Notes under the pieces: generated by a model | Told to the model about the DNA's origin: nothing | Database searches by the model: none | The model's input: the letters and a program-made list of their open reading frames with translations, nothing else | Source of the DNA: Streptomyces sp. NRRL S-118 | GTDB taxonomy: Bacteria; Actinomycetota; Actinomycetes; Streptomycetales; Streptomycetaceae | Reading direction: 5' to 3' | Length of the DNA stretch: 64,000 nt | Assembly: GCF_000716335.1 (NCBI RefSeq) | Contig: NZ_KL591008.1 | Coordinates: forward strand, 167,777-231,776 | Translations under genes and position numbers: made by a program | In this document: positions 1 through 9,388 of the stretch, in pieces | Layout of the letters: every line of letters begins with the position of its first letter | How positions within the stretch are numbered: the stretch's first letter is position 1

Positions 1-1
1 C

Positions 2-391
2 CGCGAATCGAACCTTCCCCCCGAGCGGGTCCTGCTCGACCACCTCAACGAGACCACCGTGAAGGAGGCCGCCGACAGCGGAGCCTGGCTCGGCTTCTCC
101 ATCTACCCCGACACCAAGATGGACGAGGACCGCATGGTCGCCCTGCTCAAGACCTACGGAACCGAGCGGGTCCTCGTGAACTCGGCCGCCGACTGGGGCA
201 GGAGCGACCCGCTCAAGACCCGCAGGGTCGGCGACGCCATGCTCGCCGCCGGATTCACGGACGACGACGTCGACCAGGTCCTGTGGCGCAACCCCGTCGC
301 CTTCTACGGCCTCAGCGGACGACTCCAGCTCGACCTTCCCGCTCCCGGCCCGCTCCACGAGGGCAACTCCATCCTCCGCGGCGGGGAATGA
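2..391 (+). CDS. TatD-family metal-dependent hydrolase, C-terminal part (Ebo cluster)
   Basis: Only the last 129 codons are in the window; the frame is open from base 2 and ends with TGA at 389-391. The visible part reads like the end of a TIM-barrel amidohydrolase of the TatD type: a beta strand with WLGFSIYP, then RVLVNSAADWGRSDPLKT, where the Asp after SAA sits where TatD enzymes place their last metal-binding Asp. It ends with a helix and a NPVAFYG motif like the NP..FF/Y ending of TatD proteins. The next gene starts 12 bases downstream and encodes an EboE-like protein, so this is probably the TatD-like member (EboB) of an Ebo metabolite-export cluster. The assignment to TatD is by motif; the Ebo assignment is by context. 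Confidence 0.75.
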   Translation, partial: RESNLPPERVLLDHLNETTVKEAADSGAWLGFSIYPDTKMDEDRMVALLKTYGTERVLVNSAADWGRSDPLKTRRVGDAMLAAGFTDDDVDQVLWRNPVAFYGLSGRLQLDLPAPGPLHEGNSILRGGE

Positions 392-403
392 GAGGAGCCG
401 GCC

Positions 404-1678
404 ATGCGCTTCCGCCACCCGGACGGCTCCATCGTCCACCTCGCCTACTGCACCAACGTCCACCCCGCCGAGACCCTCGACGGCGTCCTCGCCCAGTTGC
501 GCGACCACTGTGAACCCGTCCGCAGGCGCCTCGGCCGCGACCGCCTCGGCATCGGCCTCTGGCTGGCCAGGGACGCCGCGCGTGCTCTCGTCGCCGAGCC
601 CGCGGCGCTCCGCCGGCTCCGCGCCGAACTGGACCGGCGCGGCCTGGAAGTGGTCACCCTCAACGGCTTCCCGTACGAAGGCTTCGGCGCCCAGGAGGTC
701 AAGTACCGCGTCTACCAGCCCGACTGGACCCGCCCCGAACGCCTGGCCCACACCATCGACCTGGCCCGCCTCCTCGCCGCGCTCCTCCCCGACGACACCA
801 CCGAAGGGTCCGTCTCCACGCTCCCGGTCGCGTGGCGCGCGCCCTTCGACGCCACCGCGGCCGACACCGCCCGGCTCGCCCTCACGACCCTCGCCGAACG
901 ACTGGACGCCCTCGAGGAACTCACCGGCAAGTCCCTGCGCATCGGCCTGGAACCGGAGCCCGGCTGCGTCATCGAGACCACCGCCGACGCCATCGGCCCG
1001 CTCACCGCCGTAGCCAGTCCACGCATCGGGATCTGTGTCGACACCTGCCACCTCGCCACCTCCTTCGAAGATCCGCACACCGCCCTGGACGCCCTCGTCG
1101 CCGCAGGCATCCCCATCCCCAAGGCCCAGCTGTCCGCGGCCCTGCACGCCGAACATCCCCACCTCCCCGAGGTGCGCGCGGCACTCGCCGCCTTCGCCGA
1201 GCCCCGCTTCCTCCACCAGACCCGCACCAGCACCCCCGACGGCCTGCGCGGCACCGACGACCTCGCGGACGCCCTGCGGACCGGCGTTCCGCGCTCCGCG
1301 GTCCTGGGCGCCGGCACCCCGCGCTCCGGCGACCTGGACGGTGAGGCGTCCGGTGACCAGCCGCCCGAGGAGGGCGTGGCCGTCGGGGGCGCACTCCCCG
1401 ACACCACCCCGTGGCGCGCCCACTTCCACGTCCCGCTCCACAGCCCGCCCGCCCCGCCGCTCACCTCCACGCTCCCCGTGCTCCGCGACGCCCTGACCGG
1501 GCTCGTCGGCGGCCCGGTCCCGCTCACCCGCCACCTCGAGGTCGAGACCTACACCTGGCAGGCCCTGCCGCCGGAGCTGCGCCCCCGTACGCGCGGCCGG
1601 CTCGCCGACGGGATCGCCGCCGAACTCACCCTCGCCCGCGACCTCCTCACCGACCTCGGCCTCAAGGAACTGCCATGA
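404..1678 (+). CDS. eboE: EboE-like TIM-barrel metabolite traffic protein
   Basis: A 424-residue protein with the fold features of the xylose-isomerase/sugar-phosphate-isomerase family. It has a strand with LNGFPYEGF (about residue 87), a metal-site strand RIGLEPEPGC (about 185) and CVDTCHLATSFED (about 212). Start ATG 404 is preceded by a strong GAGAGGAG ribosome site. The family is known from the cyanobacterial and bacterial ebo (edb) clusters, where it is needed to move a secondary metabolite precursor to the periplasm; the reaction is not known. Residues about 297-340 form a Gly/Pro/Ala-rich insertion with no clear fold. The stop overlaps the next start (ATGA), so translation of the two genes is coupled. 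Function here is inferred from family and neighbours. Confidence 0.8.
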   Translation: MRFRHPDGSIVHLAYCTNVHPAETLDGVLAQLRDHCEPVRRRLGRDRLGIGLWLARDAARALVAEPAALRRLRAELDRRGLEVVTLNGFPYEGFGAQEVKYRVYQPDWTRPERLAHTIDLARLLAALLPDDTTEGSVSTLPVAWRAPFDATAADTARLALTTLAERLDALEELTGKSLRIGLEPEPGCVIETTADAIGPLTAVASPRIGICVDTCHLATSFEDPHTALDALVAAGIPIPKAQLSAALHAEHPHLPEVRAALAAFAEPRFLHQTRTSTPDGLRGTDDLADALRTGVPRSAVLGAGTPRSGDLDGEASGDQPPEEGVAVGGALPDTTPWRAHFHVPLHSPPAPPLTSTLPVLRDALTGLVGGPVPLTRHLEVETYTWQALPPELRPRTRGRLADGIAAELTLARDLLTDLGLKELP

Positions 1679-3054
1679 CCGGCCCCATCCCGCTCCTGGT
1701 CCTGGACGTCGTCGGCCTCACCCCCCGTCTCCTCGATCACATGCCGCGGCTGAAGAGGCTCGCCCTGTCCGGCTCGCACGCCCCCCTCAGCACGGTCCTG
1801 CCCGCCGTGACGTGCGCGGCGCAGTCCACCTTCCTCACCGGCACCCTCCCCTCCGAACACGGCATCGTCGCCAACGGCTGGTACTTCCGCGACCTGGGCG
1901 AGGTCCTGCTGTGGCGCCAGCACAACGGCCTCGTCTCCGGCGACAAACTCTGGGACGCCGCCCGTCGCGCCCACCCCGGCTACACCGTCGCCAACATCTG
2001 CTGGTGGTACGCCATGGGCGCGGACACCGACATCACCGTCACCCCCCGGCCCGTCTACTACGCCGACGGACGCAAGGAGCCCGACTGCTACACCCGGCCC
2101 CCGGCGCTCCACGACGAACTCACGGACACACTCGGCACCTTCCCCCTGTTCCACTTCTGGGGCCCGGGCGCCGGCATCGTCTCCAGCCGGTGGATCATCG
2201 ACGCCACCCGCCACATCCTGCGCACCCGCACCCCCGACCTCGCCCTGTGCTACCTCCCGCACCTCGACTACGACCTCCAGCGCTACGGCCCCGACGACCC
2301 GCGCGCCCACCGGGCGGCCGCCGACCTCGACGCCGCCATGGCCCCCCTCCTCGACGCCGCCGCAGCCGAAGGCCGCACGGTCGTCGCCCTGTCCGAGTAC
2401 GGCATCACCCGGGTGAACCGGCACGTCGACATCAACCGCGCCCTGCGCCGCGCCGGTCTGCTGGAGGTCCACACCCAGGACGGCATGGAGTACCTCGACC
2501 CCATGGCCTCCCGGGCCTTCGCCGTCGCCGACCACCAGATCGCCCATGTGTACGTGCGGCGCCCGGAGGACCTCGACGTCACCCGGCAGGCGCTCACCGG
2601 TCTGCCCGGCATCGAGCGGCTCCTCGACGACGAGGGCAAGAAGGCGCACGGCCTCGACCACCCCCGCTCCGGGGAACTCGTCGCCCTCGCCGAGCCCGAC
2701 GCCTGGTTCACGTACTACTACTGGCTCGACGACGCCCGCGCCCCGGACTTCGCCCGGCTCGTCGAGATCCACCGCAAACCCGGTTACGACCCCGTCGAAC
2801 TGTTCATGGACCCGCTCGACCCCTACGTGCGTCTGAAGGCGGCCACGGCGATCGCCCGCAAGAAACTGGGCATGCGCTACCGCCTGGCGGTCGTGCCCCT
2901 CGACCCCTCACCTATTCGCGGCAGCCATGGCCGCCTTCCCACGAGCGATGACGAAGGTCCGCTCATCGTGTGCTCCACCCCCCGCGCCGTACAGGGCCGC
3001 GTCGCGGCCACGGATGTGAAGTCCCTGCTGCTCCGGCTCGCCGGTCTCCACTGA
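1675..3054 (+). CDS. Nucleotide pyrophosphatase/alkaline phosphatase-fold protein (EboF-like)
   Basis: A 459-residue protein of the alkaline-phosphatase superfamily, closest to nucleotide pyrophosphatase/phosphodiesterases. The N-terminal strand LVLDVVG carries a metal-site Asp (residue 11). LPAVTCAAQSTFLTG aligns with the NPP nucleophile motif, making Thr46 the likely nucleophile, and PSEHGIVANGW follows as in NPPs. YLPHLDYDLQRYG (about residue 190) and VVALSEYGI (about 238) look like further metal-site strands. No signal peptide is seen. I chose ATG 1675 because it overlaps the eboE stop as ATGA and begins directly with the first strand; the frame is open further upstream but only as an eboE shadow. 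It is the usual last gene of Ebo clusters. The substrate is unknown. Confidence 0.8.
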   Translation: MTGPIPLLVLDVVGLTPRLLDHMPRLKRLALSGSHAPLSTVLPAVTCAAQSTFLTGTLPSEHGIVANGWYFRDLGEVLLWRQHNGLVSGDKLWDAARRAHPGYTVANICWWYAMGADTDITVTPRPVYYADGRKEPDCYTRPPALHDELTDTLGTFPLFHFWGPGAGIVSSRWIIDATRHILRTRTPDLALCYLPHLDYDLQRYGPDDPRAHRAAADLDAAMAPLLDAAAAEGRTVVALSEYGITRVNRHVDINRALRRAGLLEVHTQDGMEYLDPMASRAFAVADHQIAHVYVRRPEDLDVTRQALTGLPGIERLLDDEGKKAHGLDHPRSGELVALAEPDAWFTYYYWLDDARAPDFARLVEIHRKPGYDPVELFMDPLDPYVRLKAATAIARKKLGMRYRLAVVPLDPSPIRGSHGRLPTSDDEGPLIVCSTPRAVQGRVAATDVKSLLLRLAGLH

Positions 3055-3097
3055 CTCCAACTGAAGCACACTCCACTGACAGCGAGGAGTTGTCCAC

Positions 3098-4165
3098 ATG
3101 TCCCGCACGGCCAGGAACGCGGCGCGCGACGCCGACCCGGAGCTCTCCCACCGACTCAGCAGACGCGGCATGCTCGGCGTCGCCGCGGGCGCCACCGCCT
3201 CGGCCCTCCTCGGCGTCACGGCCGCCGCCACTCCCGCCACCGCCACGCCCGCCACCGCGGGAGCCGGCAGCCCGGGCCGCGGCCGCCCCGTCCTGCCCCC
3301 CGGCCGCCTCGGCATCCAGCTCTACTCCCTGCGCGACAAGGTCTCCACGCTCGGCTTCGCCACGGTCTTCGAGGAACTCCGGCGCCATGGCTACGACGAG
3401 GTCGAGTACGCCGGCTACACCCAGGGATCGGCGGGCCCCATCACGCTCGCCCGGCTCAAGCGCCTCACCCGCGACCACGGCCTGCGCGCCATCGGCAGTC
3501 ACGTCGGCTACTACTCCTCCGATCCCAAGGCGTACACCTTCGCGCAGAACCTCACCCAGGTCCTCGACGACGCCCAGGCCCTCGGCCTGCGGCACATCGG
3601 CACCGCGTCCGGCCCCTGGCGCTACGGCGCGACCGTCGACGGCTGGAAGCGCTGCGCCGAGGAGTTCAACCACTACGGCGCCGAGGCGAAGAAGCGCGGC
3701 ATGAAGTTCTACCAGCACAACCACGCCGAGGAGTTCTCCTTCGCCACCGACCGCCCGGACGTCCGCCTCTACGACGTCCTGCTCGCCGAGACCGACCCCG
3801 ACCTCGTCCACCTGGAGATGGACATCTACTGGGCGTACGTCGGCACGTTCCGTTTCGGCAAGCGCGCCGACGGCACCCCCGCACCCTTCGACCCGCTCGA
3901 CTACGTCCTGAAGCAGCCCGACCGGTACCCGCTGTTCCACGTCAAGGACGGGGAGCGAGACGACTCCGCCCGCGACGGCTACCGGATGGTCGACGTCGGG
4001 GACGGAGACATCGACTACCGGCGGTTCATCTCGGCGGTCAACCGCACCCACGGCGGCCGCCGCGACCACCACTGGCAGGCCGAGCACGACAACCCGGCCG
4101 AGTCCTTCACCTTCGCCCGCAAGGCCGGCGCCCACCTCCGCGCCCTCCGGGAGGGGGACTGCTGA
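3098..4165 (+). CDS. Tat-exported sugar phosphate isomerase/epimerase-like protein
   Basis: A 355-residue protein with a twin-arginine signal: SRRGMLGVAAG near residue 22, then an Ala-rich segment ending at about residue 50. The mature part is a TIM barrel of the AP-endonuclease-2/xylose-isomerase type: GIQLYSLRDKV at its start, then likely metal ligands in HLEMDIYW, HVKDGERDD and the final HDNPAESF. The ribosome site GAGGAG lies 10 bases before ATG 3098. It follows the EboF-like gene by 43 bases on the same strand and could belong to the same transcript. Related secreted proteins are usually annotated only by fold; the substrate is unknown. Export by Tat fits a protein that folds around a metal before secretion. 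Confidence 0.8.
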   Translation: MSRTARNAARDADPELSHRLSRRGMLGVAAGATASALLGVTAAATPATATPATAGAGSPGRGRPVLPPGRLGIQLYSLRDKVSTLGFATVFEELRRHGYDEVEYAGYTQGSAGPITLARLKRLTRDHGLRAIGSHVGYYSSDPKAYTFAQNLTQVLDDAQALGLRHIGTASGPWRYGATVDGWKRCAEEFNHYGAEAKKRGMKFYQHNHAEEFSFATDRPDVRLYDVLLAETDPDLVHLEMDIYWAYVGTFRFGKRADGTPAPFDPLDYVLKQPDRYPLFHVKDGERDDSARDGYRMVDVGDGDIDYRRFISAVNRTHGGRRDHHWQAEHDNPAESFTFARKAGAHLRALREGDC

Positions 4166-4354
4166 CACCCGCCCGGCGCCCGGTCTCCGCCCTTCGGTGG
4201 CAAGAGGCCGGGCGTCCGCACTTCCCCACAAACTTTCCGCTACCGACCAGTAGAGGGAATGTGGCCCTCCGTCCATCATTGAGCGCGAGCATGCCAAAGC
4301 CGTGGCCCCGAGGCCCGGCTGCCTGAGTACTCCCCGACACCCAGGAGACCCCCC

Positions 4355-5100
<746 letters not shown>

Positions 5101-5107
5101 AGGCGCG

Positions 5108-5157
5108 GCGGGGGCCGCGGCACCGGGACCTCCCGGCTCCGGTGCCGCGGCCCCCGC
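5108..5157 (+). terminator. Strong hairpin, likely terminator of the phosphatase gene
   Basis: Bases 5108-5126 and 5139-5157 are perfectly complementary (19 pairs) around a 12-base loop. No U-run follows, as is common for Streptomyces terminators. It lies 112 bases after the phosphatase stop, past the tandem repeats. Confidence 0.8.
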
Positions 5158-5700
5158 CTCTGCCCCGCGGCCACCCCGACCCCCGGCCCCTGACCCGCAG
5201 CCCACCCCGGCCCAGCCACCCGGCCCAGGCTCTCCGGGCCCCCGGCCCCGCAGCCGGGGCCACCCCTGCCCCCGGCCCGTGGACAGCAGCCCACCGTCGG
5301 CCGCCGTGCCTCGGTGCCGTCACCACGCAGGGCCCCGGTTTTCGGCTTGGTCGAACACGATGGCGGAGTGTCCGCGCGGCACGCGCACCGGCACCGTGAC
5401 GGGCTGCACCTCCCGCTGACCGCGCGGCGCTCCCGATCGGCACCGCCACCGACGCGCTCACCGGGCACCGGGGACTGCTCGCGATGCTCCTCGTGGGGAA
5501 CGGCTGCGCGGCGCGGGCGGGCGCTCCCGCTCCGCCGCCGGGCACGGTGACCTTCGCTTTTCCGGCAAAACATGAACACCGTACGGTCCGTCCTCACGCT
5601 CCGCCCCGGCCCGGTGACGGCCCGCGTGCGCCGTCGGCACGGCCGGCGCCCGGAACGTCCCGGCGAGCCGCGCCGGCCCCCTGACCACGGGATATGCGGG
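5158..5700. other. Gene-free stretch before the tRNA
   Basis: About 540 bases with no reading frame that has both a convincing start and a recognisable protein. Open frames on both strands translate to Pro/Arg/Ala-rich sequence typical of GC-rich shadows. A short frame around 5440-5600 (TGHRGLLAMLLVGNG) hints at coding but matches nothing I know. Confidence 0.5.
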
Positions 5701-5729
5701 TGAGGGGCACCTCGAACCCCTGGTAGAGT
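5701..5729 (+). promoter_or_regulatory. Candidate housekeeping promoter of tRNA-Leu
   Basis: TGAGGG (5701-5706) and TAGAGT (5724-5729) are separated by 17 bases. The second hexamer fits the vegetative -10 TAGRRT of Streptomyces well; the first is a weak -35. Transcription would begin about 40 bases before the mature tRNA. Confidence 0.45.
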
Positions 5730-5775
5730 TATCCATGTCGCCGCGGGGAACGCCCCGCGAAGCGGCAGACACCTT

Positions 5776-5863
5776 GTCCGGGTGGCGGAATGGCAGACGC
5801 GCTAGCTTGAGGTGCTAGTGCCCTTTATCGGGCGTGGGGGTTCAAGTCCCCCCTCGGACACCA
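5776..5863 (+). tRNA. tRNA-Leu (anticodon GAG), with encoded CCA
   Basis: Cloverleaf is read directly. The acceptor stem GTCCGGG pairs with CTCGGAC (one G-U pair). The anticodon stem CTAGC/GCTAG encloses loop TTGAGGT, giving anticodon GAG for CUC and CUU. A long class-II variable arm (CCCTTTATCGGG) is present as expected for leucine tRNA. The T arm is GGGGG-TTCAAGT-CCCCC. Discriminator A is at 5860 and CCA at 5861-5863. A terminator follows four bases later. Confidence 0.96.
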
Positions 5864-5866
5864 CCA

Positions 5867-5898
5867 AGCGCCGGTCGGGAGCGATCCCGACCGGCGCT
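5867..5898 (+). terminator. Terminator behind tRNA-Leu
   Basis: AGCGCCGGTCGGGA (5867-5880) and its exact complement (5885-5898) enclose a GCGA tetraloop, a 14-pair stem immediately after the encoded CCA. It may also serve the leftward gene that ends at 6026. Confidence 0.85.
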
Positions 5899-6025
5899 TC
5901 GCGTTGCTGTCGCCATGTCACCCGGTACCCCACCCTGTGCCCGGACCCGTCCTCGAAAGATCTGGCCGGCAGCCGCCGCGTGCGGGGTGGGGTCCTCACG
6001 CCCGGCGGCTTCCTGTCGTACGGGA

Positions 6026-6262
6026 CTACCAGCGTGCGCCGATGACGCTGCCCTCGTAGAAGTCGCCGCTGAAGACGCGGTCACCGCTGTCGTGCTCCAG
6101 GCCGTGGAAGCTGCCGCCGCTCCAGTCGGCGCCGAAGAATTCGGCCTGGCAGGTCTTGTCGCATCCGCTCTCGTCGTTGGTTCCGTGCGCGGCGGCGGGG
6201 ACCGTGCCGAGTGCTGTGGCGGCGGCGACGAGAGCCGCGCAGACGAGGGCCTTCTTGAGCAT
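6026..6262 (-). CDS. Small secreted protein of unknown function
   Basis: A 78-residue protein. Residues 1-25 form a clear Sec signal peptide (MLKKALVCAALVAAA, then GTVPAAAHG). The mature part is about 50 residues, acidic and rich in Gly, Asp and aromatic residues (FFGADWSGGSFHGLEHDSGDRVF). It holds two Cys in GCDKTC that could form a disulfide. The start ATG 6262 has a good GGAGGAA ribosome site. It lies 125 bases downstream of the peptide-export operon on the same strand and might be read from it, but nothing shows a role in immunity or export. I do not recognise the family. Confidence 0.7.
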   Translation of the reverse strand: MLKKALVCAALVAAATALGTVPAAAHGTNDESGCDKTCQAEFFGADWSGGSFHGLEHDSGDRVFSGDFYEGSVIGARW

Positions 6263-6387
6263 GTGTTCCTCCGGATCGCAGGATCCGCACCGGTTCTTCC
6301 GGGCGGGATTCGGAGACAGGGGTTCCCTTCGGCCTTCACTTCCGTGCGCGCGGCGGGCGGAAGCCCACCCTTTCGAGGGCCGACCGG

Positions 6388-9387
6388 TCAGCTCATCTGA
6401 CGGTATACCAATTCACGCAAATGGCTGCCGGGGGTGGCCAGCAAGGTGGCCGGCGGGCCTTGCTCGACGATGCGGCCGGCCGACATCACGATGACCCGGT
6501 CGGCGTCCATCACCGTCGACAGCCGGTGGGCGATGACCAGGCGGGTGGCGTTGAGGCGGCGCGTGGAGTCGATGACGATGCGCTGCGTCTCGTTGTCCAG
6601 CGCACTGGTCGCCTCGTCGAGGAACAGGATCCGTGGGCGGCGGATCAGTGCCTGGGCGATCATCAGGCGCTGGCGCTGGCCGCCCGAGATCGCGCCGCCG
6701 CCGGCGATCATGGTGTGCAGACCCATCGGCATGCGCCGGATGTCCTCCGCCAGGCCCGCCATCTCCGCGGCGGCCCAGACCTCCTCCTGAGGGAAGGTCT
6801 CCGCCCCGCAGATGCAGTCCAGGATCGAGCCGGTCAGCGGCTGCGCGTTCTGCAGCACGACACCGCACTGGCGGCGCACCGCCGCCTGGTCGAGGGCGGC
6901 GAGATCCTGGCCGTCGTAGAGGACGCTGCCGGAGGCGGGCTTCTCGAAGCCGATGAGCAGGCGCAGCAGGGTGGACTTGCCGCAGCCGCTCGGCCCCACG
7001 ACCGCCACGAACTCGCCCGGCCGGATGTCGAGCGAGACGTCGTCGAGGACGAGCGGCGAGTCGTCGGCGTACCGGAAGGACAGCCGGCGCGCCTCGATGG
7101 CGCCGGACAGGGCACCGGGCTGGGCCGTGGAGCCGCGCACCTCGGGCGCCTCGTCCAGGACCGGCTTGATCTGTTCGAACAGGGGCAGCGCGGCCGCCGC
7201 CGAGACCAGTGCCCCGGTCAGCTGCGTCACCGACGTCAGCAGCATCGTCACCGATGTGCTGAACGTCAGGAACGCGCCCGCCGACATCGAGCCCCGCGCG
7301 GGACCCGCCAGCAGCATGAACATGATGAGCGAGCAGAGCGGCAGGTACACCGCGTCCAGCACGGTGGTGATGTTCCGGATCCGGCCGGCCCGCTGCTGCA
7401 GCTCGCGCGAGCGCGCGAACTCCCGGGCCCACGCCGCGTACGCGAAGCTCTCCGCCGCCGCCACGCGCAGCTTCGGCAGGCCCCGCAGCGTCTGGAACGC
7501 CTGGTTGGCGAGCTTGTTCGTGAGCTCGACCAGCCGCCGCTGCCAGCGCACCTGCCACAGTCCCAGGCCGAGGAAGACCGCCCCGATGACCAGCAGCATG
7601 GCGATCGCCGCCAGCGCCAGCGGAACGCTGTAGCACAGCAGCAGCACGAGGTTCACCGCGCCGATCGTCGCTGCCTGCACGGCCACCGGGCCCACCCCGG
7701 TCATCACCCGGCGGATCGCGCCGATGCCCAGGGCCGCGCTCGCCAGCTCCCCGGTGGAGCGCTCGGTGAAGAAGCGCGCCGGCAGCCGCAGCAGCCTGTC
7801 CCACACGGCCGGCTGGAGCACGCTCTCGATGCGCCCCTCCATCCGCAGCAGCGTGAGGTTCTGCATCAGCATGAACGCCGCGGCCACGACACCGGTGACC
7901 ATGACGGCCAGGGACACCTGCACGATCAGGCTCGTCTCCGCCGCCGGTACGTACGCACCGAGGACCTGCCCGGTCGCGACGGGCACCAGCGCGCCGAGGC
8001 AGACCGTCACCAGGCCGGCCAGGACGAGGCGGCGGACGTCGCCGGCCGTGCCGCGCATGCCGAACCGCAGCAGTCCCCAGGCGGACAGCGGCCGTTCGGG
8101 CAGCGGGCGGTAGAACATCACGCCCCGCGGCTCCAGTTCCGCTGCCTTCTCCGCGTCGAGGCGGATCCGCAGCCCGGAGGCGGGGTTCACCGCCTCGTAC
8201 CGGCCCCGCCGCCACAGCAGGGCCACCGGCGCCCCCGACCTGGCCCAGTGGCCGACGAGCGGCCCGCAGTCGGTGCGCCACCAGCGCCCGTCGAGCCGGA
8301 CCGCGCGCGTGCGGACCCGTGACGTGACGGCGATGCGCTCCACCGGGCCGGTGCGCTCGTCGGCCGCCGGGCCGTTCCTCACCGGCTCCACCAGCGTGAC
8401 CCCGGCCGCCCGCGCCACCCGCCGGCACACGGCGAACGTGGCGTCGTCCCCCGTGGTCCCACCGCCGCCGGTCCTGCGCCCCGCCTGGTCCGGGCCGCCG
8501 ATGGACGCCAGCAGCGCCTGGTCGGCCCGGGCACGGACGGCCTCGCCCGCCTTGATGCCGGCGGCGGCCCGGTCCTCGTGCGCCCGCTCCGCCCGCTCGA
8601 TCCAGCGGTCGACCGCCGACAGCAGCCGGTACTGCTGGTTGACCATCCGCTGCCACAGCGCACCGTCCACCAGCAGGTCGGCCGCCGCGTCGGCGCTCCA
8701 GTCGGCGCCGTACCGGACGCTGCCCGGCGGGACCGGCATCCACAGCATGTCGTCGGCGATCTCCGCCGGTGTCCCGTCGTCCGAGGCACGCCCGTCGAGC
8801 GGCGCCTCGAACAGCACGCCGAGGCTGCGCGCCGTACCGAGCGCGAAGGCGTGCTCCAGCGGGCCGGCCCCGGCGCCGGGGGAGTACGCGTCGTACCCGG
8901 AGTAGGCGTCGTAACCGGCGTACGCGTCGTGGCCGTCGTACGGGGGGTGCGCGGCGTACGGGGAGTACCCGGCGTGCGAACCGTGGGAGCCGTACCCGTC
9001 GTACGGGGCCGGACCGCTCTGCGCGCCGTACGGGGGGTACCCGCCGTACCCGTCGGGCGTCCCGCCCGCGTCCGTGGCGCCGTACAGCTCCCGCAGGGCG
9101 ATCCGGCGCAGCGCGCAGTCCTGGGCGGGCCGGCCCACCAGGGTGTGCTGCGGGCCCTCCACCGGGCCCAGCAGAAGGCTGCCCGCCTCGAGACGCCCGA
9201 GGAAGTGCCAGTTGCCCTGCCGCGCCGCGTCGACCGCGAACAGGTCCAGTTCGCCGCCGGTGATCAGCCACAGGACGTGCGGTCCCTCCAGGGGCACGCT
9301 GCGCAGTCCGGTGCAGTCGACGGGTGTGCCGAGACCGCCGAGGGCGTGGACGACGGGGTCGTGACGGGTCACGGGGGGAAGGGACAC
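6388..9387 (-). CDS. NHLP/NHLM-type bacteriocin ABC transporter, second permease-ATPase
   Basis: A 999-residue ABC half-transporter of the type that accompanies NHLP-leader peptide exporters. The N-terminal 400 residues have no peptidase and are poorly conserved. A membrane domain follows (about 440-720, with RFFTERSTGELASA in the coupling region), then an ATPase domain with Walker A VGPSGCGKST, signature ISGGQRQRL and Walker B ILFLDEATSALD. GTG 9387 is taken as the start, with the previous stop ending 1 base before it. Residues about 102-172 are a Tyr/Gly/Asp/Pro-rich linker with 13 tyrosines, unusual for this family. Role, from the family: partner of the peptidase-containing exporter in moving the peptide out of the cell. 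The protein is full length. Confidence 0.88.
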   Translation of the reverse strand: MSLPPVTRHDPVVHALGGLGTPVDCTGLRSVPLEGPHVLWLITGGELDLFAVDAARQGNWHFLGRLEAGSLLLGPVEGPQHTLVGRPAQDCALRRIALRELYGATDAGGTPDGYGGYPPYGAQSGPAPYDGYGSHGSHAGYSPYAAHPPYDGHDAYAGYDAYSGYDAYSPGAGAGPLEHAFALGTARSLGVLFEAPLDGRASDDGTPAEIADDMLWMPVPPGSVRYGADWSADAAADLLVDGALWQRMVNQQYRLLSAVDRWIERAERAHEDRAAAGIKAGEAVRARADQALLASIGGPDQAGRRTGGGGTTGDDATFAVCRRVARAAGVTLVEPVRNGPAADERTGPVERIAVTSRVRTRAVRLDGRWWRTDCGPLVGHWARSGAPVALLWRRGRYEAVNPASGLRIRLDAEKAAELEPRGVMFYRPLPERPLSAWGLLRFGMRGTAGDVRRLVLAGLVTVCLGALVPVATGQVLGAYVPAAETSLIVQVSLAVMVTGVVAAAFMLMQNLTLLRMEGRIESVLQPAVWDRLLRLPARFFTERSTGELASAALGIGAIRRVMTGVGPVAVQAATIGAVNLVLLLCYSVPLALAAIAMLLVIGAVFLGLGLWQVRWQRRLVELTNKLANQAFQTLRGLPKLRVAAAESFAYAAWAREFARSRELQQRAGRIRNITTVLDAVYLPLCSLIMFMLLAGPARGSMSAGAFLTFSTSVTMLLTSVTQLTGALVSAAAALPLFEQIKPVLDEAPEVRGSTAQPGALSGAIEARRLSFRYADDSPLVLDDVSLDIRPGEFVAVVGPSGCGKSTLLRLLIGFEKPASGSVLYDGQDLAALDQAAVRRQCGVVLQNAQPLTGSILDCICGAETFPQEEVWAAAEMAGLAEDIRRMPMGLHTMIAGGGAISGGQRQRLMIAQALIRRPRILFLDEATSALDNETQRIVIDSTRRLNATRLVIAHRLSTVMDADRVIVMSAGRIVEQGPPATLLATPGSHLRELVYRQMS

Positions 9388-9388
9388 G

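Noticed and set aside
5776-5863. tRNA-Leu as attachment site of an integrated element carrying the exporter operon
   Set aside because: No integrase gene and no repeat of the tRNA 3' end were seen in the following 10 kb.
6421-8322. Long plus-strand frame (633 codons) inside the exporter region
   Set aside because: It is the antisense shadow of the second ABC protein gene, with His/Arg/Pro-rich nonsense sequence and no family motif.
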